Below are positions 1 to 5,810 of a stretch of DNA of 11,089 bases, piece by piece (positions within the stretch are counted from its first letter, which is position 1; each line of letters starts with the position of its first letter). Made by a program: the position numbers and the translations under genes. The stretch comes from an uncultured Collinsella sp. (lineage in GTDB: Bacteria > Actinomycetota > Coriobacteriia > Coriobacteriales > Coriobacteriaceae), in contig CAAENB010000072.1 of assembly GCA_900757235.1 (NCBI GenBank), forward strand, positions 1 through 11,089, given 5' to 3'. The notes under the pieces are model-generated. The model saw only the letters and a list, made by a program, of their open reading frames with translations. It had not been told where the DNA came from and ran no database searches.

Positions 1-38
1 ACGAGATAGTCGAGAGGCGCGGTCTCAAGAAGGAGTAA
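1..38 (+). CDS. 3' end of an upstream gene (partial)
   Basis: The first bases read in frame from position 3 as EIVERRGLKKE followed by TAA at 36-38. The charged, Lys/Glu-rich tail is plausible as a protein C-terminus, and the sequence after it loses coding character. Only about a dozen codons are visible, so no function can be assigned. The call rests on frame and composition alone. Confidence 0.4.
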   Translation, partial: EIVERRGLKKE

Positions 39-149
39 CATCGGGACTTGCAGCGACGGACCTCGGGACGCTCTTACACCACGTCTGCGCGCGCCACCCT
101 CTCGATATCCGACCGTTCATAATCCACGCTCATCCGCCGCCCGCACAAC

Positions 150-216
150 TCTCATATCTCATTCGTCTCTAATACGAGAGATAACAGATAGATGAGAGAT
201 AAATATGAGAGATAAC
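150..216 (+). repeat. 67-bp GAGAGATAA repeat array, copy A
   Basis: It contains three direct units of GAGAGATAA(C/A), starting at 176, 194 and 207, preceded by TCTC-rich sequence in the opposite sense. CTCTCATAT at 149-157 is the exact reverse complement of ATATGAGAG at 203-211. The copy aligns without gaps to 315-381 and matches at 58 of 67 positions. Such mixed direct and inverted units resemble a multi-site operator. The likely ligand is the DNA-binding protein encoded just downstream, but this is inference. Confidence 0.75.
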
Positions 217-314
217 AATGCTGCAAAGAGACGGGCAACCATGGTATTGTCTCAATATAGATTGTTTTACCAGCAACAACATGTTTAAATGAAACAGATG
301 ACAGACATCTTATC

Positions 315-381
315 TTTCATCTCTCACTCATCTCTAATATGAGGGATAACAGAAAGATGAGAGATAATTACGAGAGATAAC
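315..381 (+). repeat. 67-bp GAGAGATAA repeat array, copy B
   Basis: Second copy of the array, offset exactly 165 bp from copy A and equal in length. Its three units (GAGGGATAAC at 341, GAGAGATAAT at 359, GAGAGATAAC at 372) keep the same 18- and 13-bp spacing as copy A. All nine differences are substitutions with no indels, and the unit spacing is preserved, which argues for selection on the layout. It ends about 60 bp before the ATG at 443, so it lies in the promoter or 5' leader of that gene. Confidence 0.75.
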
Positions 382-442
382 TGAGAGACGAGGGAAATCT
401 ATCCGCGGCATTCTTCGCAGAACCGAGCGAAAGGACGTGCAG

Positions 443-1909
443 ATGAACGAAAACGAACTGACCGGTCTGCTCGAGTCTTTAAGGCGCATGGGCTCGGACG
501 ATCTTAACGTCGAGGTCAAGGAGAGCGCCACGACACTTTCCCGCGACGTATGGGAAACGGTCAGCGCTTTCGCAAACACCGCCGGCGGCATCATCGTACT
601 CGGAGTGAGCGAGCACGCGGGTTTTGTCCCAGTTACAAACTTTGAGACCGAGAAAGTGCTCAACCAATTCGTGGCGGGCATGGGCGATGCCGGCGGTCGT
701 GGAAAGCTGGCCAATCCGCCCAAATACACCATTGAGCGCGTGGAGCTCCAGGGCACCGTGGTTCTGGTCATCACGATTGAGGAGCTCGACCCGTCGAGCA
801 AGCCTTGCTATGTCATAGAGCGGGGCGCTCAAGGTGGCAGCTACAAACGCATCGATGACAAAGATGTCCCGCTTTCGTCGACCGAGGTTTTGGCACTGTC
901 GTCATATGAACGGACGAGTCCTAGCGATCGCGATGCGGTGCCCGGTACGAGTGTGGGCGATCTCGACGAGTCGATGGTCGACCGCACGATAGAGCGTGCC
1001 TATTCGCTGACGCCTCGAGCGATGCGCGGTGCGGCGGACAAGAAGACAAAGATGGAGCGTCTGAATTTCCTCGACTTCCAGGGCAATGTTACCAAGGCCG
1101 GCCTCCTTGCCGCGGGCGTTTACCCTCAGCAGTTCTATCCCAAGCTCTTCATTGATGTGGCTGTCCACGTGGGAACTCAAAAGGGAGCTGCGGGGCCACT
1201 AAGGTTTATGGACCGCACAGTCTGCGAGGGCACCCTAGGCGAGATGATTTCGGATGCCGTCGCAGCTGTCGCCAAAAACCTGCGCCGCATCTCGACCGTC
1301 CAAGGCGTCTCGCGTATCGACTCGCTGGAGATCCCCGAGGAGGTCCTGCGCGAGGCAGTCGCCAACGCGGTTATCCACAGGGAATACGGGGATCGGTTCT
1401 GTGGGCAATCGATCGCCGTCGACGTCTTTGACGATCGTGTCGAGGTGACGAATCCTGGCGGCCTTTACGGGGGAAAGACTCGAGAGAACTTGTTTGACGG
1501 CAGCTCCCGATGCCGTAACGCGACGCTCGTGAAACTCATGTCGATTGTCCCGCTTCCGGATGGCGCAGGTTCGCCGGCTGAGGGCAATGGCTCGGGCATC
1601 CCGATGATGATCGATGCCATGCGCGCGCATGGTCTGGCCGAGCCCCTGTTCTGCCCGGGGTTCGATCGGTTCAAGGTCGTACTTTACCGTTCAAAGATCG
1701 AGCCGGTCGATCATGGCGGAGGCTTAATTGTGACGGCACTCAAACACTACGGCGAGCTGGGGACGCGTGAGCTGGCAAAACGCACGGGGCTTACAATTTC
1801 CCAGGTTAGGTCGCGCGTCAACGCGCTCATTGCTCAAGGCGAGCTTGAGCCCACGGCGCCGTCGACAAGCCGCAACCGCAAATATCGACTGTCAGAGCGC
1901 GTGGAATAA
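443..1909 (+). CDS. AlbA_2 / RecG-C-like putative transcriptional regulator with winged helix
   Basis: A 488-residue protein of the Schlafen-like AlbA_2 regulator family, often labelled 'ATP-binding protein' or 'RecG-like'. Residues about 22-145 form the AlbA_2 domain, with VEVKES and the FANTAGGIIVLGVSE stretch typical of it. Residues about 295-415 match the HATPase_c_4 region: REAVANAVIHREY at 303-315 as an N-box-like helix, NPGG at 337-340 and a glycine-rich GNGSGIPMM at 381-389. Residues about 425-485 are a winged helix-turn-helix (TRELAKRTGLTISQVRSRVNAL). A helicase role is not supported, because no helicase motor motifs are present. The ATG at 443 is preferred over the in-frame GTG at 437, because AAGGA at 431-435 is 7 nt from the ATG and only 1 nt from the GTG. 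The two 67-bp arrays upstream are plausible operators, suggesting autoregulation. Family assignment is secure; the regulated targets are unknown. Confidence 0.88.
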   Translation: MNENELTGLLESLRRMGSDDLNVEVKESATTLSRDVWETVSAFANTAGGIIVLGVSEHAGFVPVTNFETEKVLNQFVAGMGDAGGRGKLANPPKYTIERVELQGTVVLVITIEELDPSSKPCYVIERGAQGGSYKRIDDKDVPLSSTEVLALSSYERTSPSDRDAVPGTSVGDLDESMVDRTIERAYSLTPRAMRGAADKKTKMERLNFLDFQGNVTKAGLLAAGVYPQQFYPKLFIDVAVHVGTQKGAAGPLRFMDRTVCEGTLGEMISDAVAAVAKNLRRISTVQGVSRIDSLEIPEEVLREAVANAVIHREYGDRFCGQSIAVDVFDDRVEVTNPGGLYGGKTRENLFDGSSRCRNATLVKLMSIVPLPDGAGSPAEGNGSGIPMMIDAMRAHGLAEPLFCPGFDRFKVVLYRSKIEPVDHGGGLIVTALKHYGELGTRELAKRTGLTISQVRSRVNALIAQGELEPTAPSTSRNRKYRLSERVE

Positions 1910-1914
1910 ATGCG

Positions 1915-1963
1915 TTAGTGGACGAGGCGACCCAATAATCGACCCTCGATTGGCGCCCACTAA
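1915..1963 (+). terminator. Stem-loop after the AlbA_2 gene (possible terminator, no U-tract)
   Basis: TTAGTGG at 1915-1921 pairs exactly with CCACTAA at 1957-1963. Inside, ATCGA 1938-1942 pairs with TCGAT 1946-1950 around a CCC loop, and CCA 1932-1934 with TGG 1951-1953. The structure starts six bases after the stop codon. There is no T-run on either side, so a Rho-independent terminator is not established. It could instead protect the mRNA 3' end. Confidence 0.35.
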
Positions 1964-2009
1964 GGTAAAGCGGTTGTTGCCCAGTCGACGGTGATGCTAA
2001 AGACTCGGC

Positions 2010-2501
2010 TTACGCCGGCATGGCCCCGAACCCGTCCATCAGGAACAGCCTGAGAACCAGCTTGATGACATTTCCCGGTTTGACTTCAGCCGTGCCAAAG
2101 ACGTGGCGCTCGGCGAGCTCGCTGCAGTATGCGTAGATATCGCGGATAAGGTCCGCGCCCGAAAGCGTAAACATGTAGCCTGCGTCCGAAAGCGCATTGG
2201 GTGCGGCGGGCAACTTGGTCATGCGACAAAAGGTCAACAGGTCGGGCGCCATAGCGTCTTGGTAGCCAAGATGGCCGCCGTCTTCTTGTGCGGCGAGTTC
2301 CAGCTGGCGTACTCGATCCAGCGCCGCTGCCAGCACAAAGCTCGGTGTGGGCGCATTGACGTCTTCCGTGTTCGCCACGAGTTTGCCCGCCGCCTGTGTG
2401 ACAAGCCAGGCGACCTCGCGCTGGCAACGCACGGCCTTGCGCGTAACCGGCTTGATGGACGAAGAAGAAACGCTCCCCTTAGGCGGATTCGAAGCAGCCA
2501 T
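2010..2501 (-). CDS. Hypothetical protein, 163 residues
   Basis: A complete minus-strand frame with ATG at 2501-2499 and TAA at 2012-2010. GGGAGG lies about 6 nt before the ATG, a good ribosome binding site that supports both gene and start. The N-terminal 20 residues are Ser/Pro/Lys-rich and probably disordered. The remainder (from about residue 25) looks alpha-helical, with two hydrophobic/amphipathic stretches including SGADLIRDIYAYCSELAER and VIKLVLRLFLMDGFGAMPA. There is no signal peptide, transmembrane segment, zinc motif or recognisable catalytic motif. It is divergent from the gene starting at 2513, with an 11-bp gap. I do not recognise the family. Confidence 0.6.
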   Translation of the reverse strand: MAASNPPKGSVSSSSIKPVTRKAVRCQREVAWLVTQAAGKLVANTEDVNAPTPSFVLAAALDRVRQLELAAQEDGGHLGYQDAMAPDLLTFCRMTKLPAAPNALSDAGYMFTLSGADLIRDIYAYCSELAERHVFGTAEVKPGNVIKLVLRLFLMDGFGAMPA

Positions 2502-2512
2502 AAGACCCTCCC

Positions 2513-3082
2513 ATGAACAATCCGGCCCAACAAGCCCGGATGAAACACGTGCTACATCAGTATACAGGGGAGTGGGGTAGCGGGGTACAAGCGCGCCAGC
2601 GGCAAACCGAGAGCATCAACAATGTGCCTCCGCTCTATTTGGACGATGGTACGTGGGTCATTAAGTACTCGGTTCAAGCGCCGGGTACCGTTGGTTTTCG
2701 AGACCAGAATTACAACCGTAAAATGCTCAACTGCATGGAATGTGACGTCCCAGTCGGAGTCATATTTGCAACCGAGGTGGGCTATAAGGTGCTCGGCCTT
2801 GCGTTTGTTGAGCGGTTCGAGCCCGAAAACGGATGGTTTGTTCTGCACGGTCCTGTTCATAAAGGCGGACCGGACCCTCGTTTTGCGCCCGACATGAGTT
2901 ATCTGAAGCACATACCCGTCGATATTGAGTTTGCCGGACAGGGTGCGACCGACGATGAAATTTGGCTTTGGCGGTCTTTTACGATCGTGCTGTTTGATCG
3001 GATCGCGTGGCGATGCAATCTCGCACACGCCTGCCGGTGCATGCTCTTCCTGATTTGTATAGCGAGAGGGGAGCGAACGTGA
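2513..3082 (+). CDS. Unrecognised protein, possibly a frameshifted N-terminal half
   Basis: An open frame of 189 residues. The core (residues about 25-155) is convincing globular sequence with a beta-rich pattern: NNVPPLYLDDGTWVIKYS, then MLNCMECDVPVGVIF, GYKVLGLAFVERFEP and WFVLHGPVHKG. It vaguely recalls sensor domains that precede HNH nucleases in restriction-type proteins, but no HNH motif is present and this is a low-confidence impression. Neither ATG 2513 nor ATG 2540 has a clear Shine-Dalgarno sequence, so the start is uncertain. After a tandem GATCG duplication at 2996-3005 the sequence turns into a cysteine-rich tail (RCNLAHACRCMLFLICIARG) unlike the rest. Removing one GATCG copy would join it to the next frame. 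It may therefore be a broken gene; alternatively it is intact and coupled to the next gene by a 4-bp GTGA overlap. Confidence 0.55.
   Translation: MNNPAQQARMKHVLHQYTGEWGSGVQARQRQTESINNVPPLYLDDGTWVIKYSVQAPGTVGFRDQNYNRKMLNCMECDVPVGVIFATEVGYKVLGLAFVERFEPENGWFVLHGPVHKGGPDPRFAPDMSYLKHIPVDIEFAGQGATDDEIWLWRSFTIVLFDRIAWRCNLAHACRCMLFLICIARGERT
2559..2564 (-). promoter_or_regulatory. Candidate -10 element for the minus-strand gene at 2501
   Basis: On the minus strand this reads TATACT, five of six matches to the -10 consensus, about 58 bp before the start codon at 2501. The best -35-like hexamer upstream (TTGTAC) sits 20 bp away, which is too far. The site lies inside the coding region of the divergent gene, as it must given the 11-bp gap between the two starts. 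Confidence 0.25.
2996..3005 (+). repeat. Tandem 5-bp duplication GATCG-GATCG
   Basis: GATCG at 2996-3000 is immediately repeated at 3001-3005. Five bases is not a multiple of three, so gaining or losing one copy changes the reading frame. With one copy removed, the upstream frame runs on as ...VLFDRVAMQSRTRLPVHALPDLY... into the zinc-ribbon protein. The duplication is directly visible; that it caused a frameshift is inference. Confidence 0.6.
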
Positions 3083-3363
3083 GCTGGCGAGGCGATATTG
3101 CGATGGGGAAGTACGAAAAACTGCCGTGCGCCCTTATAGACAACAAAATGTTTCCGAGCGTAGAAGTTGATTGCGGGTCGTTTGTCGTCGTCTGTCCTTG
3201 CTGCGGCTCGCAAATACCGTGCCTCGACATTCGGTTCATCGATGCGTGCGACAGACTTAGCGACGAAGTGAGAAAACGGACAGGCGTTCATATGCCGGTG
3301 TATCAGGAGAAATGCCCTGTTTGTGGCCTCGATATCGTGTACGACGCCGGCGACGAGGGATAG
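3079..3363 (+). CDS. Small zinc-ribbon protein (two CPxCG motifs)
   Basis: From GTG at 3079 this encodes 94 residues and ends with TAG at 3361-3363. A purine-rich AGAGGGGAG lies just before the GTG, and the GTGA overlap with the upstream stop (3079-3082) would couple translation. ATG at 3103 is an alternative start. CPCC-G at residues 39-43 and CPVCG at 79-83 are two zinc-knuckle pairs expected to bind one zinc ion. Between them is a charged helix (DACDRLSDEVRKRTG). No catalytic motif is visible and no function can be assigned. The frame remains open upstream to 2998 with plausible protein sequence, so it may instead be the C-terminal part of a single gene with the preceding ORF. Confidence 0.55.
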   Translation: MSWRGDIAMGKYEKLPCALIDNKMFPSVEVDCGSFVVVCPCCGSQIPCLDIRFIDACDRLSDEVRKRTGVHMPVYQEKCPVCGLDIVYDAGDEG

Positions 3364-3401
3364 GTGATGCGGAGGAGCTGGCTGTGAAGGCATCTCTGTC
3401 C

Positions 3402-4088
3402 CTATAAATAAATCCCCTCACCGAGCTGCTTGTGGAACTTGGCGTGATGGTCGCGTGCCCAGGTAAAGAGCGCCTGGTCAAAGTCGGTGCGCGTGGCCGG
3501 GACGCCAAAGACGCCGGCAACTTCGACACGCACAAACTCCAGTGCCGGCAGCTTGTTGATGGCGGTGAGGGCAAACGGGGACGTGGGTTCTTCGAACAGA
3601 TAGTGGCTGCCTTGCAGCGCGTCGCAACTGGTGCACGTGTTGCCGAGCGACGGGGCTTTGGAGGCTCGTGCGCCTACGGGTTTGTAGCCACAGCGCTTAG
3701 AAAGATAGTCGCGGATCTCGCCCGGGACGCAGCCAAGAGCGGGAACAATGGCGAGCGCGTTGGCATTGGCCGTGTCGATGGTAATGTGCCCGGCTTCGTT
3801 GGGCGCGTGCGCAATGGCGATGCCCTTGCCGTCATCGGTTCGATAGGGAATACCGAAGGCCGCGACCGAGGTCTCTTCGTGGCATTTCCAGCACTCGCGC
3901 TTGCCCAGTACTAGATATATATACGGCGCTGAGGGGTCAGATCGGTCAACACCGGGCAGCCACTCGGCAAAGGGCTCGGGGTTGACGCCGCTGGGTACAT
4001 ACCAGATCTTCTTGGTCCGGTCCCATTTGGCGCCCAGCGCCTTGGCTTCTTCTTTGTGCGAAAAGGGGACATCGAGCTCGGTGCGCAT
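3402..4088 (-). CDS. DUF5710 domain-containing protein with two CxxC pairs
   Basis: A 228-residue protein. The ATG at 4088-4086 is chosen because AAGGAG sits 6 nt before it; a longer frame to 4124 adds 12 residues without such a site. Residues 1-46 are a clear DUF5710 domain (LDVPFSHKEEAKALGAKWD, then KKIWYVP), a short module found in many plasmid and phage primase or DNA-processing proteins as well as in stand-alone proteins. Residues 66-69 (CWKC) and 152-155 (CTSC) are spaced to form a zinc site, with further cysteines at 120 and 133. The C-terminal 60 residues look globular and helical. It is convergent with the zinc-ribbon ORF, 38 bp apart, with no terminator visible between them. The domain is confidently identified; the cellular role is unknown. 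Confidence 0.82.
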   Translation of the reverse strand: MRTELDVPFSHKEEAKALGAKWDRTKKIWYVPSGVNPEPFAEWLPGVDRSDPSAPYIYLVLGKRECWKCHEETSVAAFGIPYRTDDGKGIAIAHAPNEAGHITIDTANANALAIVPALGCVPGEIRDYLSKRCGYKPVGARASKAPSLGNTCTSCDALQGSHYLFEEPTSPFALTAINKLPALEFVRVEVAGVFGVPATRTDFDQALFTWARDHHAKFHKQLGEGIYL

Positions 4089-4376
4089 GGCGGCTCCTTG
4101 GTGCTGCAGGTGCAAGTGGCTCAAGGATACCGTAGGGCGCAGACATCGCGGCGTTTTGCTTAGAAGTTGCGGTGCGGACTGATTGGTTATGCCGATGGAT
4201 AGATCGGCAAGTAGATGGTCGGCTTTTGGCCAGTTGGGCGGTTGGAGCAGCTTGCGGCGCAGTTTTGTGCCTGGCTATTGTTGATGTTGGGGTATTGAAT
4301 TTGTTTGGCAGCCATTCGTCAGGTGAATTGATGCTACGTTGCGATGACGGTTGGAACTGCCAGCGGATTTGGCGAC
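4089..4376. other. Intergenic region, nothing further recognised
   Basis: Nearly 290 bases between the DUF5710 start and the tRNA terminator. Composition is more even than in the genes. A 79-codon frame on the plus strand (4172-4411) starts with GTG, has no ribosome binding site, and runs through the terminator of the tRNA; I do not regard it as a gene. The promoter for the minus-strand DUF5710 gene must lie here, but I could not pick a convincing one. Confidence 0.5.
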
Positions 4377-4415
4377 ATAAAACAAAACAGCCCAGAGGAC
4401 ATAGTCTCTGAGCTG
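4377..4415 (-). terminator. Rho-independent terminator of tRNA-Val
   Basis: On the minus strand CAGCTCAGAG and CTCTGGGCTG form a 10-bp stem with one G-U pair around an 8-nt loop. It is followed directly by TTTTGTTTTAT. It begins 9 nt after the tRNA 3' end, in the right orientation to end that transcript. Confidence 0.88.
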
Positions 4416-4423
4416 CGAACATT

Positions 4424-4498
4424 TGGTGGGCGTTAGAAGATTTGAACTTCTGACCTCTTCCGTGTCAGGGAAGCGCTCTCCCCCTGAGCTAAACGCCC
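4424..4498 (-). tRNA. tRNA-Val (anticodon GAC)
   Basis: The reverse complement folds as a full cloverleaf. The acceptor stem is GGGCGTT/AACGCCC. The D arm is GCTC/GAGC and the anticodon stem CTTCC/GGAAG with loop CTGACAC. The T arm is AGAAG/CTTCT around TTCAAAT, and there is an encoded CCA after discriminator A. Anticodon GAC is at plus-strand positions 4464-4466, so it decodes GUC and GUU valine codons. It is a single-gene unit with its own promoter (4528-4556) and terminator (4377-4415). No part is missing. Confidence 0.96.
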
Positions 4499-4527
4499 GA
4501 TCAAGGGTGCGCAAGCGCGCAAGGGAT

Positions 4528-4556
4528 AATATAACGGAGCCTGAACTCGGTGGCAA
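4528..4556 (-). promoter_or_regulatory. Promoter of tRNA-Val
   Basis: On the minus strand TTGCCA (4556-4551) and TATATT (4533-4528) are separated by exactly 17 bp, a near-consensus vegetative sigma promoter. Transcription would start around 4521, leaving a short leader of about 20 nt rich in GCGC before the mature 5' end at 4498. Confidence 0.75.
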
Positions 4557-4787
4557 GAACATTTTTAAAAATCGCTTACATTGTGGAATTCGGGGGTCTT
4601 GTCATATCCATTTCAAAAGAGCCTGCTGCCGCGATTTGGCTGTCGCATAATGCAAGGCCATTGCGGTGTCGAGCTATGGAAAGACGCCTGCGGAATTGTC
4701 CTACCGATAAGCGGACAAGCCTTCGGCTGGTGCCTTCGCCGTGGTAAGGTAAGCCGAATTGCTTCCAGACTGTTTCGGGGGAGTGGA
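4557..4787 (+). other. Upstream region / leader of the EamA transporter gene
   Basis: About 230 bases between the tRNA promoter and the transporter start. Local hairpins are visible: TTGTCC 4696-4701 with GGACAA 4713-4718, then AGCC 4718-4721 with GGCT 4725-4728. I compared it by eye with common riboswitches and the T-box (TGGNACCGCG-type) motif and saw no match. The open frame extends back to about 4581 but has no start with a ribosome binding site in this stretch. Confidence 0.4.
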
Positions 4788-5810
4788 ATGAGCAAAGAGT
4801 GTGTCGAGCAGGTCGAAGGCGCAGGGGCTTCGGTGCCGATGACCGATATATCGAACATTGATGTGCCCGAGGGCACCGATGAGCTCAGCCGTAGCACCCG
4901 CCGCGCTTGGCGCGAGCGCCTGAACAGCGCTTCGACGCGCAAGATGATCACGGGCGTCTTGGCTACGCTGGTGGGCGGTTCGTTTTGGGGCTTCTCGGGC
5001 ACCAGCGCGAGCTTTCTGTTCGATACCTACCACGTCGACACCTTGTGGCTTATGAGCGTGCGTCAGATTCTCGCCGGTCTACTCTTTATGGCCGTGGTTG
5101 TTACGCGCGACCGCGAGCGCCTGATTAAGCTCTGGACCACACCCGCCGATCGCAAGCAGCTGCTGCTCTTTACCGCCTTTGGTCTGCTGTTCAACCAGTT
5201 TTGCTATCTTTCGGCCGTGCGCCTGACGAACGCCGGAACCGCGACGGTGCTCCAGTGCCTGCAGCTCGTTATCATCATGGGCTACACCTGCGTGACCGAT
5301 CGCCGCATGCCGCGTACTCGCGAAGTTATCGGCATTGGCCTGGCTCTGGGTGGAACCTTTTTAATCGCCACCGGCGGCGACCCCACCAGCCTGAATATCT
5401 CGCCGCTTGGCCTGGCAGCAGGTCTTATGTGTGCGGTCAGCGCCACGTGTATGGCGGTGATTCCCGCCAAGATCCTGCCCGAATACGGCAGCCCCATCGT
5501 CACGGGCTCGGCAATGCTCACGGCGGGCGTGGTCTCGTGCGTCTTCGTGCAGCCTTGGGCGCATATGCCGGCACTCGACGCTGCCGGCGTCGAGGCGCTC
5601 GCGGTATTCGTGGTTATCGGCTCGTTTTTTGCTTACATGCTCTATATGCAGGGCGTTAAGGACATCGGCTCGGTGCGTGCGAGCCTCATCGGAACTGTGG
5701 AGCCGGTTTCGGCGACCATCACCAGCGCCGTTATGCTGGGCACGGTGTTTTTGCCGACCGACCTTATCGGCTTTGCCATGATCATCGTGATGATGTTCCT
5801 CACGGTGTAG
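4788..5810 (+). CDS. EamA/DMT-family transporter
   Basis: A 340-residue polytopic membrane protein of the drug/metabolite transporter superfamily, predicted to move a small metabolite across the cytoplasmic membrane; the substrate cannot be read from sequence. ATG 4788 is preceded by GGGGGAG at 4777-4783, so the much longer open frame upstream is not used. Two tandem EamA repeats span about 54-196 and 207-340, giving ten membrane helices. Signatures include GGSFWGFSGTSA in helix 1, SAVRLTNAGTATVLQ in the first repeat, and the matching SVRASLIGTVEPVSA in the second. The N-terminal 50 residues are hydrophilic and acidic, longer than the few residues usual for the family. The protein ends right after helix 10. 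It is probably monocistronic: the next gene has a 149-bp gap and its own ribosome binding site. Confidence 0.92.
   Translation: MSKECVEQVEGAGASVPMTDISNIDVPEGTDELSRSTRRAWRERLNSASTRKMITGVLATLVGGSFWGFSGTSASFLFDTYHVDTLWLMSVRQILAGLLFMAVVVTRDRERLIKLWTTPADRKQLLLFTAFGLLFNQFCYLSAVRLTNAGTATVLQCLQLVIIMGYTCVTDRRMPRTREVIGIGLALGGTFLIATGGDPTSLNISPLGLAAGLMCAVSATCMAVIPAKILPEYGSPIVTGSAMLTAGVVSCVFVQPWAHMPALDAAGVEALAVFVVIGSFFAYMLYMQGVKDIGSVRASLIGTVEPVSATITSAVMLGTVFLPTDLIGFAMIIVMMFLTV

Larger units (their letters stand above)
39..442. other. Non-coding stretch with repeat arrays before the AlbA_2 gene
   Basis: About 400 bases without a credible gene. The first 100 bases are GC-rich and featureless. From about 149 the sequence becomes A/T- and GAGA-rich and holds two 67-bp repeat copies (listed separately). 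Between them, 217-314 is AT-rich, with a weak promoter-like pair (TTGTTT at 262-267, TTAAAT at 285-290, 17-bp spacer) pointing toward the gene at 443. If that promoter is real, it would be bracketed by the two repeats, as expected of a repressed or autoregulated promoter. The promoter match is poor and is only a suggestion. Confidence 0.5.

Noticed and set aside
149..381. Repeat arrays considered as a CRISPR or phase-variable tract
   Set aside because: The units are about 10 bp with 13- and 18-bp spacing, and the two 67-bp copies have no spacer-like pattern. The tract is outside the coding frame, and unit lengths do not suggest slippage.
334..801. A minus-strand frame of 155 codons covering the start of the AlbA_2 gene
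   Set aside because: Ser/Thr/Arg-rich, shadow-like composition opposite a clear AlbA_2 domain; it also runs into the repeat arrays.
3432..3914. A 160-codon plus-strand ORF opposite the DUF5710 gene
   Set aside because: It is antisense to a gene with a recognised domain and a good ribosome binding site; the composition is typical of a shadow frame.
4172..4411. A 79-codon plus-strand ORF with a hydrophobic stretch
   Set aside because: GTG start without a ribosome binding site, runs through the tRNA-Val terminator, and shows no protein family features.
4424..4498. tRNA-Val as a confirmed attachment site of an integrated element
   Set aside because: No repeat of the tRNA 3' end and no integrase are visible in the window, so it is kept only as a possibility.
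4557..4787. Riboswitch or T-box in the transporter leader
   Set aside because: No conserved core of a class I know (for example T-box TGGNACCGCG or a B12 box) could be found by eye; only simple hairpins are visible.
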